NCBI GenBank assembly: GCA_937989675.1
Contig: CALKRK010000001.1
Coordinates: 1 to 50,748, forward strand
Reading direction: 5' to 3'
DNA: 50,748 bases
Origin: an uncultured Arenicella sp.
GTDB taxonomy: Bacteria > Pseudomonadota > Gammaproteobacteria > Arenicellales > Arenicellaceae
Below, in pieces: positions 19,532-28,276 of this stretch. The translations under genes were made by a program, and so were the position numbers. Each line of letters starts with the position of its first letter. The stretch's first letter is position 1. The notes under the pieces were generated by a model that saw nothing but the letters and a program-made list of their open reading frames with translations, was not told the DNA's origin and ran no database searches.

Positions 19532-19873
19532 TTACTTATAAACCGAACCCTTTCTAAAATGTTTAACCAACAAATAGTAAACCACCGCGCGATATTTATT
19601 GCGATTTGAACGACCATACGTATCAATAACCGCCTTAATACCTTCATCTAACTTCGGAGTATCTTTCAAACCAAGTTTCTTGATTAAGAAATTTTTCTTA
19701 ACTCGATCCAACTCTTTGGGATCACCAGCAGAAACTGTACATGCATCTGAGTTATATATGGATGGCCCGCATCCGATCGTTACAGCTGTTAGCAACTTCA
19801 TGTCTGGTTTCATTCCGCACTTCTTCTCTAGATCGCCTGCATACTTTGCGATCAAATCATCACGCTTGCTCAT
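19532..19873 (-). CDS. DUF2853 family protein
   Basis: A 113-residue soluble protein starting MSKRDDLIAKYAGDLEKKCG and ending NKYRAVVYYLLVKHFRKGSVYK, with TIGCGPSIYNSDA and KNFLIKKLGL in between; this fits the DUF2853 family. The function is unknown, and it is probably a small helical cytoplasmic protein. ATG at 19873 is chosen because GGAGAA lies seven bases upstream; a TTG one codon earlier is less likely. It is convergent with trkH and shares its terminator. Confidence 0.85.
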   Translation of the reverse strand: MSKRDDLIAKYAGDLEKKCGMKPDMKLLTAVTIGCGPSIYNSDACTVSAGDPKELDRVKKNFLIKKLGLKDTPKLDEGIKAVIDTYGRSNRNKYRAVVYYLLVKHFRKGSVYK

Positions 19874-19977
19874 CAAATTTCTCCAAGATAGTTAGTTAGT
19901 GGTCATCCCGCTATGATTGCATCAATGTCTTATTGATGTCGCTCGACATTACCGCAACATCATATAAAAAGGAATGG

Positions 19978-20904
19978 CTATTTATAAAATTTAACACCTG
20001 ATGCTTGCTCTTGCGGCGGTCTTGTCTTAAAACGCTTATGAACCCAAAAATATTGCTCAGGATGTGGCCTTATTAGCTTGGCAACCTCCTCATTCATACG
20101 CGCGGTATCTTGGCGCTCATCACAGGAAGGAAAACTCTCCAAGGGTTCACACAAAGTTACTTCATACCCCTTGCCCCAAGGTTTGATTTTAGTTCGACAA
20201 GGCACCACCAGGGCATCTGTCAACTCAGCAAACTTTCCTAACATCGAATAGGTCGCCGCTTGCTCATAAAAGAACGGAACGAAAACACCTTTGCGCCCAG
20301 CATCTTGATCCGGCAGGTAATAAAACGGGTGGCCTTTACGAATCGCGCGAACCAAACTTCGCATTGACGCTTTACGTTCTACCAACTCGCCGCCATAGCG
20401 CAAGCGCCCACGCTTAACGATCTCATCAACCAAACCGTTTTTGGCATATTGATACATGGTTAACATCGGCCGCTCCTGTGCAAGACGAAAACCCGCGACA
20501 TCAAGACTAATAAAATGCGGAGCTAAGATGATTATATTGCGCCCGGAAGCTAAGGCCTGATCATAATGGTCGCGGCCCTGTATCGACACCAATCGATTAA
20601 AGCGAGCCTTGGATATCCACCAATGCATCGGCGTGGTGAACAAAGATTGACCCAATAAGCGAAAATGATGGCGATTAATTCGACGGCACTCTGCATCAGA
20701 TAGTTCTGGAAAACACACTCGAATGTTTTTGAATGCGATGCGTCGCCGGGAAGCGATTAGACAATAGAACATAAGGCCGAGTGACTGACCGAGTAGAGCA
20801 ATAAGCGGCAGCGGAAGAAAGCTGAACGCACGCATCAAACCCAAACCTAACCAGGTTGGCCAATAACGGGGGCCCAAAAATTGAGTAAGCGGTGTTTTTT
20901 GCAC
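19978..20904 (-). CDS. LpxL/HtrB-family lipid A late acyltransferase
   Basis: A 308-residue membrane-associated acyltransferase. A hydrophobic N-terminal segment (about 25-50) is followed by the catalytic H130-F-I-S-L-D135 motif of the LpxL/LpxM family, then RMRYG-like and PDQDAG segments (YYLPDQDAGRKGVFVPFF). It transfers a secondary acyl chain to lipid A at the inner membrane. Which position it acylates cannot be told from the sequence. Length is typical of LpxL. It is divergent from the msrB-like gene with a 111-base gap. I give no symbol because LpxL and LpxM paralogues are hard to separate here. Confidence 0.88.
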   Translation of the reverse strand: MQKTPLTQFLGPRYWPTWLGLGLMRAFSFLPLPLIALLGQSLGLMFYCLIASRRRIAFKNIRVCFPELSDAECRRINRHHFRLLGQSLFTTPMHWWISKARFNRLVSIQGRDHYDQALASGRNIIILAPHFISLDVAGFRLAQERPMLTMYQYAKNGLVDEIVKRGRLRYGGELVERKASMRSLVRAIRKGHPFYYLPDQDAGRKGVFVPFFYEQAATYSMLGKFAELTDALVVPCRTKIKPWGKGYEVTLCEPLESFPSCDERQDTARMNEEVAKLIRPHPEQYFWVHKRFKTRPPQEQASGVKFYK

Positions 20905-21015
20905 GCTAAATTAAACCGTGAATCATGAAATTCGCGGCAGAATAGCATATTGCCGGTAAGTTCTCGCGCCGCAACAAGGTCATAAAGATCACATAACTTT
21001 GATAAGATTGGAATC

Positions 21016-21552
21016 ATGAACAGACGACGCTTACTCGCACTTTCTGCTTTGGGCCTTATTGGCGGCACCGCTTGGCTGCGCACTGGCTCTGCAAACAAAC
21101 CCCAAAAAACCGACGATTCCAGTATGAACGACGCTATCCAACTAGACCCCAACCCATCCATCGTCGAGCCCTTTGAGCTTAGCGAAGAGGAGTGGCAAAC
21201 GCGCCTTAGCCGAGATGCCTTTTACGTGTTGCGTAAAGAAGGCACAGAACGCCCCTTTACCAGCCCGCTCAATGACGAAAAACGTGATGGAGAATTCGCC
21301 TGCGCCGGCTGCGGACTAGTGTTGTTCAATACGGCTCAGAAGTTCGATAGTGGCACCGGCTGGCCAAGCTTTTTCGACATGATCGAAGGGCGTATTGGAA
21401 CAAAGAAAGATTTTAAACTTCTGCTACCACGCACCGAATACCATTGCGCGCGCTGTGGTGGCCATCAAGGCCATGTCTTTAACGACGGCCCACGACCCAC
21501 TGGCTTGCGCTATTGCAATAACGGGGTGGCGTTAACTTTCATCCCCGCTTAG
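21016..21552 (+). CDS. msrB: Peptide-methionine (R)-S-oxide reductase with Tat-like signal
   Basis: A 178-residue MsrB that reduces the R form of methionine sulfoxide. Zinc ligands C96/C99 (CAGC) and C144/C147 (CARC) are intact. The substrate motif is SGTGWPSF, and GHVFNDGPRPTGLRYC ends in catalytic Cys167. The N-terminus MNRRRLLALSALGLIGG has twin arginines before a hydrophobic stretch, so it is probably exported by Tat or membrane-anchored, unlike the cytoplasmic E. coli enzyme. The mature domain starts at about residue 52. It is convergent with the metY gene, with an inverted repeat between them. Confidence 0.92.
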   Translation: MNRRRLLALSALGLIGGTAWLRTGSANKPQKTDDSSMNDAIQLDPNPSIVEPFELSEEEWQTRLSRDAFYVLRKEGTERPFTSPLNDEKRDGEFACAGCGLVLFNTAQKFDSGTGWPSFFDMIEGRIGTKKDFKLLLPRTEYHCARCGGHQGHVFNDGPRPTGLRYCNNGVALTFIPA

Positions 21553-21570
21553 ACAATCGCAAAGATCATC

Positions 21571-21610
21571 AAAACGATAAGCGCGCGCTTGCCTAACTCT
21601 TATCGTTTTT
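21571..21610. terminator. Bidirectional terminator between msrB and metY
   Basis: AAAACGATAAG (21571-21581) pairs perfectly with CTTATCGTTTT (21599-21609) over a 17-base loop that contains GCGCGC. T-runs exist on both strands, which suits the convergent genes. Confidence 0.75.
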
Positions 21611-21613
21611 GAA

Positions 21614-22885
21614 CTAGGCTGCATCCAATGCCTGGCTGATATCGGCGATAATATCGTCGATGTTTTCGATACCAACGGAAATCCGAACCAAGTCAGACGA
21701 CACGCCAGCTTTGCCCATTTCTTCTTCGTTGAGTTGCCGGTGCGTCGTTGACGCAGGATGACAAGCTAAGGACTTGGCGTCTCCTATGTTAACTAACCTC
21801 AAAACCATCTCTAGGGCATCGATAAACCGGGCACCCGCTTCTTCACCGCCTTTAATACCAAAACTCAGTATCCCGGATGCCTTGCCGCCAGAGATCCGCT
21901 CGCACACCTCGTTGTAAGGGCTACCCTCTAAAGCGGCATAATTTACCCAAGCCACTTTGTCGTGTGCTTGCAAATAGTCAGCCAGCTTCTCGGCATTTTC
22001 ACAATGCCGCTCCATGCGCAAACACAATGTTTCCAGGCCTTGTAAAATTTGGAATGCATTCATCGGCGAGAGTGCCGCACCGGTATTTCTCAATGGCACA
22101 ACACGACACCGCCCAATAAATGCCGCCGGGCCCAGAGCCTCGGTATAAACCACCCCATGATAAGAAGGGTCAGGCTCATTTAGCATCTTGAAACGCTCTT
22201 TATTTGCTACCCAATCAAATTTTCCTGAATCTACAATGACGCCGCCAATGGATGTACCATGCCCACCTATATATTTTGTCAGAGAATGAATAACGATATC
22301 CGCACCCAGTTCAAAAGGCCGACACAGCACAGGAGTAGCAACGGTATTATCAACGATCAAGGGAATACCATTTGCATGGGCGATCTCGGCTAATTTTTCA
22401 ATGTCGACCACGTTACCAGCCGGGTTACCAATCGACTCACAAAATACAGCCCGAGTATTTTCGTCAATGGCGCTAGCGAAACCCTCTAAATCATCGGCTT
22501 TAACCATACGCGCTTCGACGCCTTGGCGTGGCAATGTGTGTGCGAAAAAATTGTAGGTGCCACCGTACAATTGGCTGGTGCTAACAATATTGCTGCCAAC
22601 CTCAGTAATGCATTGAATCGCATAAGTGATCGCCGCCATGCCCGATGCAACACACAAGGCAGCAATACCGCCCTCCATAGCGGCAACGCGCTGCTCCAAA
22701 ACATCCGTTGTCGGATTCATAATACGCGTATAGATATTGCCGGGCACAGCCAAGTTAAAAAGGTCGGCTCCGTGTTGCGTGTCATCGAAAGTGAACGACG
22801 TAGTTTGATAAATCGGCACGGCCGCCGCCTTGGTGGTTTCTTCAGAAGTGTAACCGTGATGCAGGGCGAGTGATTCGAGTTTCAT
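21614..22885 (-). CDS. metY: O-acetylhomoserine sulfhydrylase / aminocarboxypropyltransferase
   Basis: A 423-residue PLP enzyme of the Cys/Met metabolism family that makes homocysteine or methionine precursors from O-acetylhomoserine and sulfide. The PLP lysine is in HSLTKYIGGHGTSIGG; SGMAAITYA and DNTVATPVL are the other family signatures. The C-terminal SLACHPASTTH motif is typical. I start at the second ATG (22885) because AAGG is eight bases upstream; the ATG at 22891 is only two bases from it. It stands alone between a convergent msrB and the unknown 102-residue gene. MetY versus a related cystathionine-type enzyme is settled by length and the TSIGG region. Confidence 0.92.
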   Translation of the reverse strand: MKLESLALHHGYTSEETTKAAAVPIYQTTSFTFDDTQHGADLFNLAVPGNIYTRIMNPTTDVLEQRVAAMEGGIAALCVASGMAAITYAIQCITEVGSNIVSTSQLYGGTYNFFAHTLPRQGVEARMVKADDLEGFASAIDENTRAVFCESIGNPAGNVVDIEKLAEIAHANGIPLIVDNTVATPVLCRPFELGADIVIHSLTKYIGGHGTSIGGVIVDSGKFDWVANKERFKMLNEPDPSYHGVVYTEALGPAAFIGRCRVVPLRNTGAALSPMNAFQILQGLETLCLRMERHCENAEKLADYLQAHDKVAWVNYAALEGSPYNEVCERISGGKASGILSFGIKGGEEAGARFIDALEMVLRLVNIGDAKSLACHPASTTHRQLNEEEMGKAGVSSDLVRISVGIENIDDIIADISQALDAA

Positions 22886-23048
22886 GAGCATTACCTTCTA
22901 ATTTTCGGACATTGACTGCGTTAAGTTTGAACACAGTTTAGCCGATAAAAGAAAACGAATGAACACGCCAATCAATATAGTCCGTGCGCAACAGCACTCA
23001 CACTAAAAAGCGCCAATAGGGATTAACCTCTACTGCAAGACGCCGAAT

Positions 23049-23357
23049 CTAGAGTTTGCGATGCAACCTAGGCCGGTCAATAGGCGCTCTCGATGGCAGC
23101 ACGTCATGCGGCACTGAGCTTAGTGCAGTACATTTACGCGCCAGTTCGGCCCTTACTTCATTGCAGATTTCCTGCAGCCGTGGATCAGTTACTTTGTACG
23201 CGTTGTCGAAGACTCTAAAGATCACATCCTCGGAATGAACGTCAATAATCGTTCCGTTTTTGCGATAAAGAACGAGCGCGAATTCCGATACCAACGCTAA
23301 CGTTTTTGCTGACAAGATGTCAGGCTTGATTTCCAGAACAGAAATTGTTGTTTTCAT
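23049..23357 (-). CDS. Hypothetical protein, 102 residues
   Basis: I do not recognise this protein. It has 102 residues, mixed alpha/beta in appearance (ISVLEIKPDILSAKTLALVS, then TIIDVHSEDVIFRVFDN), and an Arg/Pro-rich tail (SRAPIDRPRLHRKL). There is no signal peptide or membrane segment. A run of seven G bases (minus strand) lies seven bases before the ATG and can act as Shine-Dalgarno. This supports a real gene, but the coding call is only moderate. Confidence 0.55.
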   Translation of the reverse strand: MKTTISVLEIKPDILSAKTLALVSEFALVLYRKNGTIIDVHSEDVIFRVFDNAYKVTDPRLQEICNEVRAELARKCTALSSVPHDVLPSRAPIDRPRLHRKL

Positions 23358-23371
23358 TTGCCTACCCCCCC
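23358..23371 (-). promoter_or_regulatory. G7 homopolymer acting as ribosome binding site
   Basis: On the minus strand, seven consecutive G (23365-23371) followed by TAGGCAA precede the ATG of the 102-residue gene. The G-run is the best Shine-Dalgarno match. Slippage in such a tract could alter translation. Confidence 0.45.
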
Positions 23372-23443
23372 AGATAAGTAAGCAAATTTAATCATTTTTT
23401 AATATTCACCCCAATAGTACATTTGGACTAGTCGTCTTCCTCT

Positions 23444-24082
23444 CTATTTAAAGCCCTGCGACTCAAGGTAAGCATCCAGCCCCGGCACAGCTTTTTTTAC
23501 CGCTTGCACATCATGCCATTCATCGATGTCTATCATCGTTGGCAGATGAAGAAAATCAAGTAAGTGTTGGTTTGCACGATCCAGCGTTTGCTCGAGTACC
23601 GCAGATGTTCCCCAGGGCATCTCTGAGAACAAAAAAGCCGCGGGCTCCGCTAACCCCAATAAATAGTAACCACCATCTTCACTTGGCCCGACAACCGAGC
23701 GTCCATCGCTAAGCGCCAAGCTGGCGGCCCTCAATGTATCTGAATTGATATGCGGCACATCACACCCCATCACAGCAGCAGGGTAACCATATTGCTCGAG
23801 CGCATGATTCATTTTAGCACCGAGGTCTCCGCCACGTTGTTGTGTAATCGAAACCGGATATCGGCTTGTCATTTCCTTTAAAAACGGGTGCGCTTGATCT
23901 AACCAAACACTTAAATAAACAGGGCCCGGCCAATATTGTGTCGCTTTGTGAATCGATACTTCCATTAAAATTTCAGCGATTCCCGCGGCTTGTTCAGCAG
24001 TGCAATGACTTTGCAAGCGAGTCTTCACCTCACCCGCGATGGGTGCTTTAGCAAACAGCAAAAGAGGAATATCGTTAATCAT
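23444..24082 (-). CDS. TIGR04282 / DUF2064 family nucleotidyltransferase-like protein
   Basis: A 212-residue protein with the GT-A-like start LLLFAKAPIAGEVKTRL, then GGDLGAKMNHAL and VMGCDVPHINSDTL, the nucleotide-sugar/metal-binding pattern of DUF2064. The family often pairs with TIGR04283 glycosyltransferases, and that is the case here: its ATG overlaps the stop of the upstream gene by four bases (ATGA). No substrate is assigned. No arsenosugar genes (such as arsS) are seen nearby, so a role in arsenosugar synthesis is not supported. Confidence 0.85.
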   Translation of the reverse strand: MINDIPLLLFAKAPIAGEVKTRLQSHCTAEQAAGIAEILMEVSIHKATQYWPGPVYLSVWLDQAHPFLKEMTSRYPVSITQQRGGDLGAKMNHALEQYGYPAAVMGCDVPHINSDTLRAASLALSDGRSVVGPSEDGGYYLLGLAEPAAFLFSEMPWGTSAVLEQTLDRANQHLLDFLHLPTMIDIDEWHDVQAVKKAVPGLDAYLESQGFK

Positions 24083-24792
24083 CGAACGTCGTCATAACGG
24101 CGTTTTAGAGACTCGGTCGGCACACCGATGAAATAGGCAAAGCGAAACCACCACATTGACAACACGGTTTTGACAACTCCTTGCTCTTGCCAGCGCCGTG
24201 CACTGGTTGTTACTTTAAGGCGTGAACAATATGGCAAGTACTGACGCTTCAATGTCTTACAAAGTGCGATGTCCTCCATCAAGGGAATGTTTTGATACCC
24301 TCCAACAGATTCGAACAACTCACGCTGCACAAACAAAGCCTGATCACCAGTGGCAATACCAGTTAACCTGGAACGAACATTCATAAAAAAGGCAATCACC
24401 TGCATCGACAGCGACGCCTTATCGAAACGCACATCAAAACGCCCCCAATGCGCTGCCTGTTGAACCTCAGCACGCGCTTCACGCGGGAGCTCAGTGTCAG
24501 CGTGCAAGAAAAGCAATGTAGACTGCTCGGCGCGCTTGGCACCTGCATTCATTTGCGTTGACCGACCAGCCGCAGACTTAACTATAGTGCATTCCTTTTC
24601 ATAGCCTTGCAATAGCGGCAAAGAGCCATCTGTGCTGCCACCATCAACGATGATTATTTGTTCTACACCGATCGCCCGCAGGTTCTCGATCAACTTCGGT
24701 AACCGGCCTACTTCGTTTAGGACCGGCACGATAACCGAGATGCCTCCCGACATTGAAACAGGAGGATTATGGTATGACTTAGCGTTTAGCAC
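24079..24792 (-). CDS. TIGR04283 family glycosyltransferase (GT2)
   Basis: A 237-residue GT-A glycosyltransferase. [21 protein letters not shown] starts the nucleotide-sugar fold, [12 protein letters not shown] is the second motif, and DTELP is the metal-binding DXD-like segment. [18 protein letters not shown] and MEDIALCK are typical of TIGR04283. The GTG start at 24792 overlaps the argG end by 14 bases; ATG at 24753 is an alternative, but neither has a good Shine-Dalgarno. It is coupled to the downstream DUF2064 gene. Despite the family name, no arsenosugar partner is present. Confidence 0.85.
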   Translation of the reverse strand: MLNAKSYHNPPVSMSGGISVIVPVLNEVGRLPKLIENLRAIGVEQIIIVDGGSTDGSLPLLQGYEKECTIVKSAAGRSTQMNAGAKRAEQSTLLFLHADTELPREARAEVQQAAHWGRFDVRFDKASLSMQVIAFFMNVRSRLTGIATGDQALFVQRELFESVGGYQNIPLMEDIALCKTLKRQYLPYCSRLKVTTSARRWQEQGVVKTVLSMWWFRFAYFIGVPTESLKRRYDDVR

Positions 24793-25984
24793 CGATGCGC
24801 AAGCGCAATGCGTTCAGCTTAATAAAGCCTTCAGCATCGGCTTGATTATATGCGCCCTCGTCGTCTTCAAAGGTAGCGATACGCTCATCAAACAATGAAT
24901 CTTTCTCCGACTTACGACCGGCTATCGACACATTCCCTTTATAGAGCTTAACTCGTACTGTGCCATTAACGTGCTTTTGTGATTCATCAATCATCGTTTG
25001 CAACATTTCGCGCTCAGGGCTCCACCAGTAGCCGTTGTAAATGAGCTCGGCGTACTTTGGCATGAGTTCATCCTTCAAATGCGCCACTTCACGATCCAGC
25101 GTTAGTGATTCCATTGCTCGGTGAGCACGTAACATAATGGTGCCTGCAGGCGTCTCATAGCAACCTCGTGACTTCATGCCAACATAGCGATTTTCGACAA
25201 TATCATCACGGCCAATGCCATGCTCGCCACCAATCTTGTTCAACCAAGCCATTACTGACGCAGGCGACATCGCCTGACCATCGATTGACACAATATCGCC
25301 TTGCTCGAAGCCTAACTCGACATATTGAGCTTGATCTGGCGCCGCTTCTGGAGCCACCGACCAACGCCACATGTCGTCTTCTGCTTCCGCCCACGGATCT
25401 TCCAAAATGCCGCCCTCATAAGAGATATGCAGTAAATTGGCGTCCATTGAATACTGTGACTTGCCATCGGCCTTCTTTTCTACTGATATAGAATGCTCAG
25501 CGGCGTATGCCATCAATTTTTCACGCGAATTCAAATCCCACTCGCGCCAAGGCGCAATAATCTTGATATCTGGGCGTAATGCATAAGCACCTAACTCAAA
25601 ACGTACTTGGTCGTTACCTTTTCCGGTAGCACCGTGAGAAATCGCATCAGCACCGGTTTCGTTGGCAATTTCAATCAATCGTTTGGCAATCAATGGCCGT
25701 GCAATCGATGTACCAAGCCGATATTCACCTTCATAAATAGCGTTAGCACGCATCATTGGGTAGACATAATCACGTGCAAACTCTTCACGCAAATCATCAA
25801 TGTAGATACTCTTAACACCCATCGCCTCGGCTTTCGCACGCGCGGGTTCCACTTCTTCACCCTGGCCAATATCCGCGGTAAAGGTAACAACTTCACAGCC
25901 ATACTCTTCTTGGAGCCACTTTAATATGATTGAGGTATCCAGACCTCCGGAATATGCAAGAACAACTTTTTTAATTTCAGACAT
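24779..25984 (-). CDS. argG: Argininosuccinate synthase
   Basis: A 401-residue enzyme that joins citrulline and aspartate with ATP. The PP-loop motif is AYSGGLDTS (10-18), and [16 protein letters not shown], the ATP/citrulline region, is intact. Length is standard. It is upstream of, and overlaps, the TIGR04283 gene, so those two glycosyl-type genes are probably expressed with it. The other arginine genes, argD and argF, lie 1 kb away on the plus strand. I found no convincing ArgR box in the 254 bases before the start. Confidence 0.97.
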   Translation of the reverse strand: MSEIKKVVLAYSGGLDTSIILKWLQEEYGCEVVTFTADIGQGEEVEPARAKAEAMGVKSIYIDDLREEFARDYVYPMMRANAIYEGEYRLGTSIARPLIAKRLIEIANETGADAISHGATGKGNDQVRFELGAYALRPDIKIIAPWREWDLNSREKLMAYAAEHSISVEKKADGKSQYSMDANLLHISYEGGILEDPWAEAEDDMWRWSVAPEAAPDQAQYVELGFEQGDIVSIDGQAMSPASVMAWLNKIGGEHGIGRDDIVENRYVGMKSRGCYETPAGTIMLRAHRAMESLTLDREVAHLKDELMPKYAELIYNGYWWSPEREMLQTMIDESQKHVNGTVRVKLYKGNVSIAGRKSEKDSLFDERIATFEDDEGAYNQADAEGFIKLNALRLRIGAKR

Positions 25985-26238
25985 GATAACGCGTGTTTTC
26001 GATGGACTTCTGCAGAGCGCGTAGTGTCTGGTTTTACACCCTAAAGGTCAAGCTCTGACATGCATTCGAGCGCAAAGTTTGGGTGCGCAATCGCAAAAAA
26101 AGGTGTATAACCGAATTCGGTGGTTTCACAAACGTGAATTAATCTGTTTCGCGTACCGATTGTACGAGGTGAACCAAACCAACAAATTTAACGTCAACGG
26201 CCAACGTATCGGCCTATCACATCACGAGGGTAGTCACG

Positions 26239-26865
26239 ATGGAAGAAATTAATTTTATTGCTCGATGGGGGCATTTGCTTTTCGGTATCACGTGGATTGG
26301 CATGTTGTACTATTTTAACTTTGTTCAAGGCGGCTACTTCAAAAGCGCATCGCCCGAGGCATTGGCCGATGCCAAAGCTAAACTCGCACCCAGCGCCTTA
26401 TGGTGGTTTCGTTGGGGCGCCATGTTTACTTTTCTCACTGGCTTATATTTACTCCATACCATTGGCGCCACACTTGGCAACAATGAATTTATAATTGTCG
26501 GTGCGCTCATGGGCACCCTAATGTTTCTTAATGTCTGGTTGGTGATCTGGCCAGCACAACAAATTGCGCTCGGCATGAAAGAAGGTGACGGGCCTGCCGC
26601 TGCCGGCAAAGCCTTACTAGCATCACGTACGAATACCCTGTTTTCAGGCCCAATGGCCTATTTCATGTTGGCATCTGCCCACAAAGGTAGCCAATATTCA
26701 GCTGAAGGTTTGAGTACTGGATTGTGGGTCGCCGTTGGTATTGTGATTCTTCTGGAACTGAACGGTTTATTCGGTAAACAAGGCCCACTAGCCTCGGTTG
26801 CAGGGGTTATTCATATGAGCCTACTATTGACTGCAATTCTAGCGGGCGTTATTTACTTCGTATAA
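26239..26865 (+). CDS. PuuD-like (Urate_ox_N) membrane protein
   Basis: A 208-residue protein with five or so membrane segments. It starts MEEINFIARWGHLLFGITWI, where His12 and the WIGMLYYFNFVQGGY stretch match the N-terminal membrane domain of PuuD urate hydroxylases. It lacks the C-terminal cytochrome c domain, so it is a stand-alone membrane module, and its substrate is unknown. A good Shine-Dalgarno (GAGGG) precedes the ATG. A strong terminator follows 70 bases after the stop. Confidence 0.8.
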   Translation: MEEINFIARWGHLLFGITWIGMLYYFNFVQGGYFKSASPEALADAKAKLAPSALWWFRWGAMFTFLTGLYLLHTIGATLGNNEFIIVGALMGTLMFLNVWLVIWPAQQIALGMKEGDGPAAAGKALLASRTNTLFSGPMAYFMLASAHKGSQYSAEGLSTGLWVAVGIVILLELNGLFGKQGPLASVAGVIHMSLLLTAILAGVIYFV

Positions 26866-26936
26866 AGCTCGGTATTCTGTTTTTTGGGGTTTTCAAAACA
26901 CCTGAAGTGCGAGTAAACTCGCTAAAACCAGACGAT

Positions 26937-26967
26937 AAAAGCGCCTCAGGGCGCTTTTATTTTTTTT
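26937..26967 (+). terminator. Rho-independent terminator
   Basis: AAAAGCGCC (26937-26945) pairs with GGCGCTTTT (26950-26958) over a TCAG loop; a T-rich run follows. It closes the PuuD-like gene before argD. Confidence 0.9.
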
Positions 26968-27042
26968 GCACCATTAAAACCGTATTTTCAAATACGATTT
27001 TAAAACACCTATTAGACACAGCGTATAAAAGCCATCACGACC

Positions 27043-28260
27043 ATGCTGCAAAATTTATTAAAAAAGTTCCGCAAAGGCGCTCAGCCGAACCACTCAGAAC
27101 AGGCACTAATGAATGCCTATGCACGCCTGCCCGTTAGCTTTGTGCGCGGCGAAGGTAGCCAACTGTGGGATACCGAGGGCAACGAATATTTAGATGCCTT
27201 GGGGGGAATTGCTGTCACCTTTCTTGGTCATTGCCATCCCAAAATCAGTGAAGCAATTTCACTTCAAGCCAACAAGTTGATCCACACCAGCAATTTGTTT
27301 CATATTCAGGAACAAGCACGGCTTGGCGAGCGGTTCTGCAAGATTTCGGGTATGGACAAAGTGTTCTTTGGCAACTCGGGCGCTGAAGCGAACGAAGCCG
27401 CCATTAAAATTGCTCGCCTGCATGCGCGTACTAAGAACATCGCTGATCCTACAATTATTACAATGGATCACGGTTTTCATGGGCGCACTCTGGCAACACT
27501 TTCAGCCTCAGGCAACAAAAACATACAAAAGGGTTTCGAACCTTTAGTATCAGAATTTATCCACGTTGAATACAACAATGTCGACGCAGTTAAAGCACAC
27601 CAGGATAACCCCAATATTGTGGCCGTGATGCTTGAACCCATCCAAGGTGAAGGGGGCATTATCCTGCCCGACGATGGTTATTTAGCCGCCCTTCGAACCC
27701 TCTGTGATGAGAAGGGCTGGTTACTGATTTTGGACGAAATTCAAACAGGCATTGGAAGAACCGGAAAATGGTTTGGCCACCAGCACGATGATGTAGTACC
27801 GGATATCGTCACCAGTGCAAAAGCACTCGGCAATGGTATTCCTATTGGTGCCTGCGCTGCACGCGGAAAAGCCGCCGAGTTAATCAGCCCTGGTTCACAC
27901 GGCACAACGTTTGGCGGCAACCCCTTTGCCACACAAGTCGCTTTCACCGTACTCGATATTATCGAGCAGGAAAACTTAGTCGAGCAAGCAGCTACCATGG
28001 GCGGCTTTCTGAAAAAACAGTTACAACAAAAATTGGGGGCCCTAGGTAAGGTTATTGATATTCGCGGGCGCGGTTTGATGCTCGGAGTCGAACTTGATAA
28101 AGCTTACCCTGATCTTGCAAAAATATTTCTTGCGCAAGGCTTGGTGGTCAACATCACTGGTGCTGGTAAAGTCATTCGATTGCTGCCTTCAGTCGTATTA
28201 AGCGAAGCGCAAGCCAAGCAAATTGCTGAAACAATCCATGACGTTGTTGCAGCGCTTTAG
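27043..28260 (+). CDS. argD: Acetylornithine aminotransferase
   Basis: A 405-residue class III PLP transaminase that makes N-acetylornithine from the semialdehyde, and may also act in lysine synthesis. FFGNSGAEANEAAIK and DEIQTGIGRTGKWF are family signatures, and the PLP lysine lies in SAKALGNGIPIGA. The start at 27043 agrees with MLQNLLKKFRKG. argF begins 16 bases after the stop (GTG 28277), giving an argDF unit. The upstream 177 bases hold the previous terminator and, presumably, the promoter. Confidence 0.93.
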   Translation: MLQNLLKKFRKGAQPNHSEQALMNAYARLPVSFVRGEGSQLWDTEGNEYLDALGGIAVTFLGHCHPKISEAISLQANKLIHTSNLFHIQEQARLGERFCKISGMDKVFFGNSGAEANEAAIKIARLHARTKNIADPTIITMDHGFHGRTLATLSASGNKNIQKGFEPLVSEFIHVEYNNVDAVKAHQDNPNIVAVMLEPIQGEGGIILPDDGYLAALRTLCDEKGWLLILDEIQTGIGRTGKWFGHQHDDVVPDIVTSAKALGNGIPIGACAARGKAAELISPGSHGTTFGGNPFATQVAFTVLDIIEQENLVEQAATMGGFLKKQLQQKLGALGKVIDIRGRGLMLGVELDKAYPDLAKIFLAQGLVVNITGAGKVIRLLPSVVLSEAQAKQIAETIHDVVAAL

Positions 28261-28276
28261 CTGCCTGGAGAGCATT

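Noticed and set aside
20847-21161. 104-residue minus-strand ORF
   Set aside because: It overlaps the starts of both the LpxL-like and msrB genes and shows no motif; it is a shadow.
22886-23048. SAM- or SAH-type riboswitch upstream of metY
   Set aside because: The gap is about 160 bases with no recognisable riboswitch core or terminator stem.
25985-26238. ArgR box upstream of argG
   Set aside because: Only half-site-like TGAATTAAT and TGCATTC strings are seen; no good palindrome matches the consensus.
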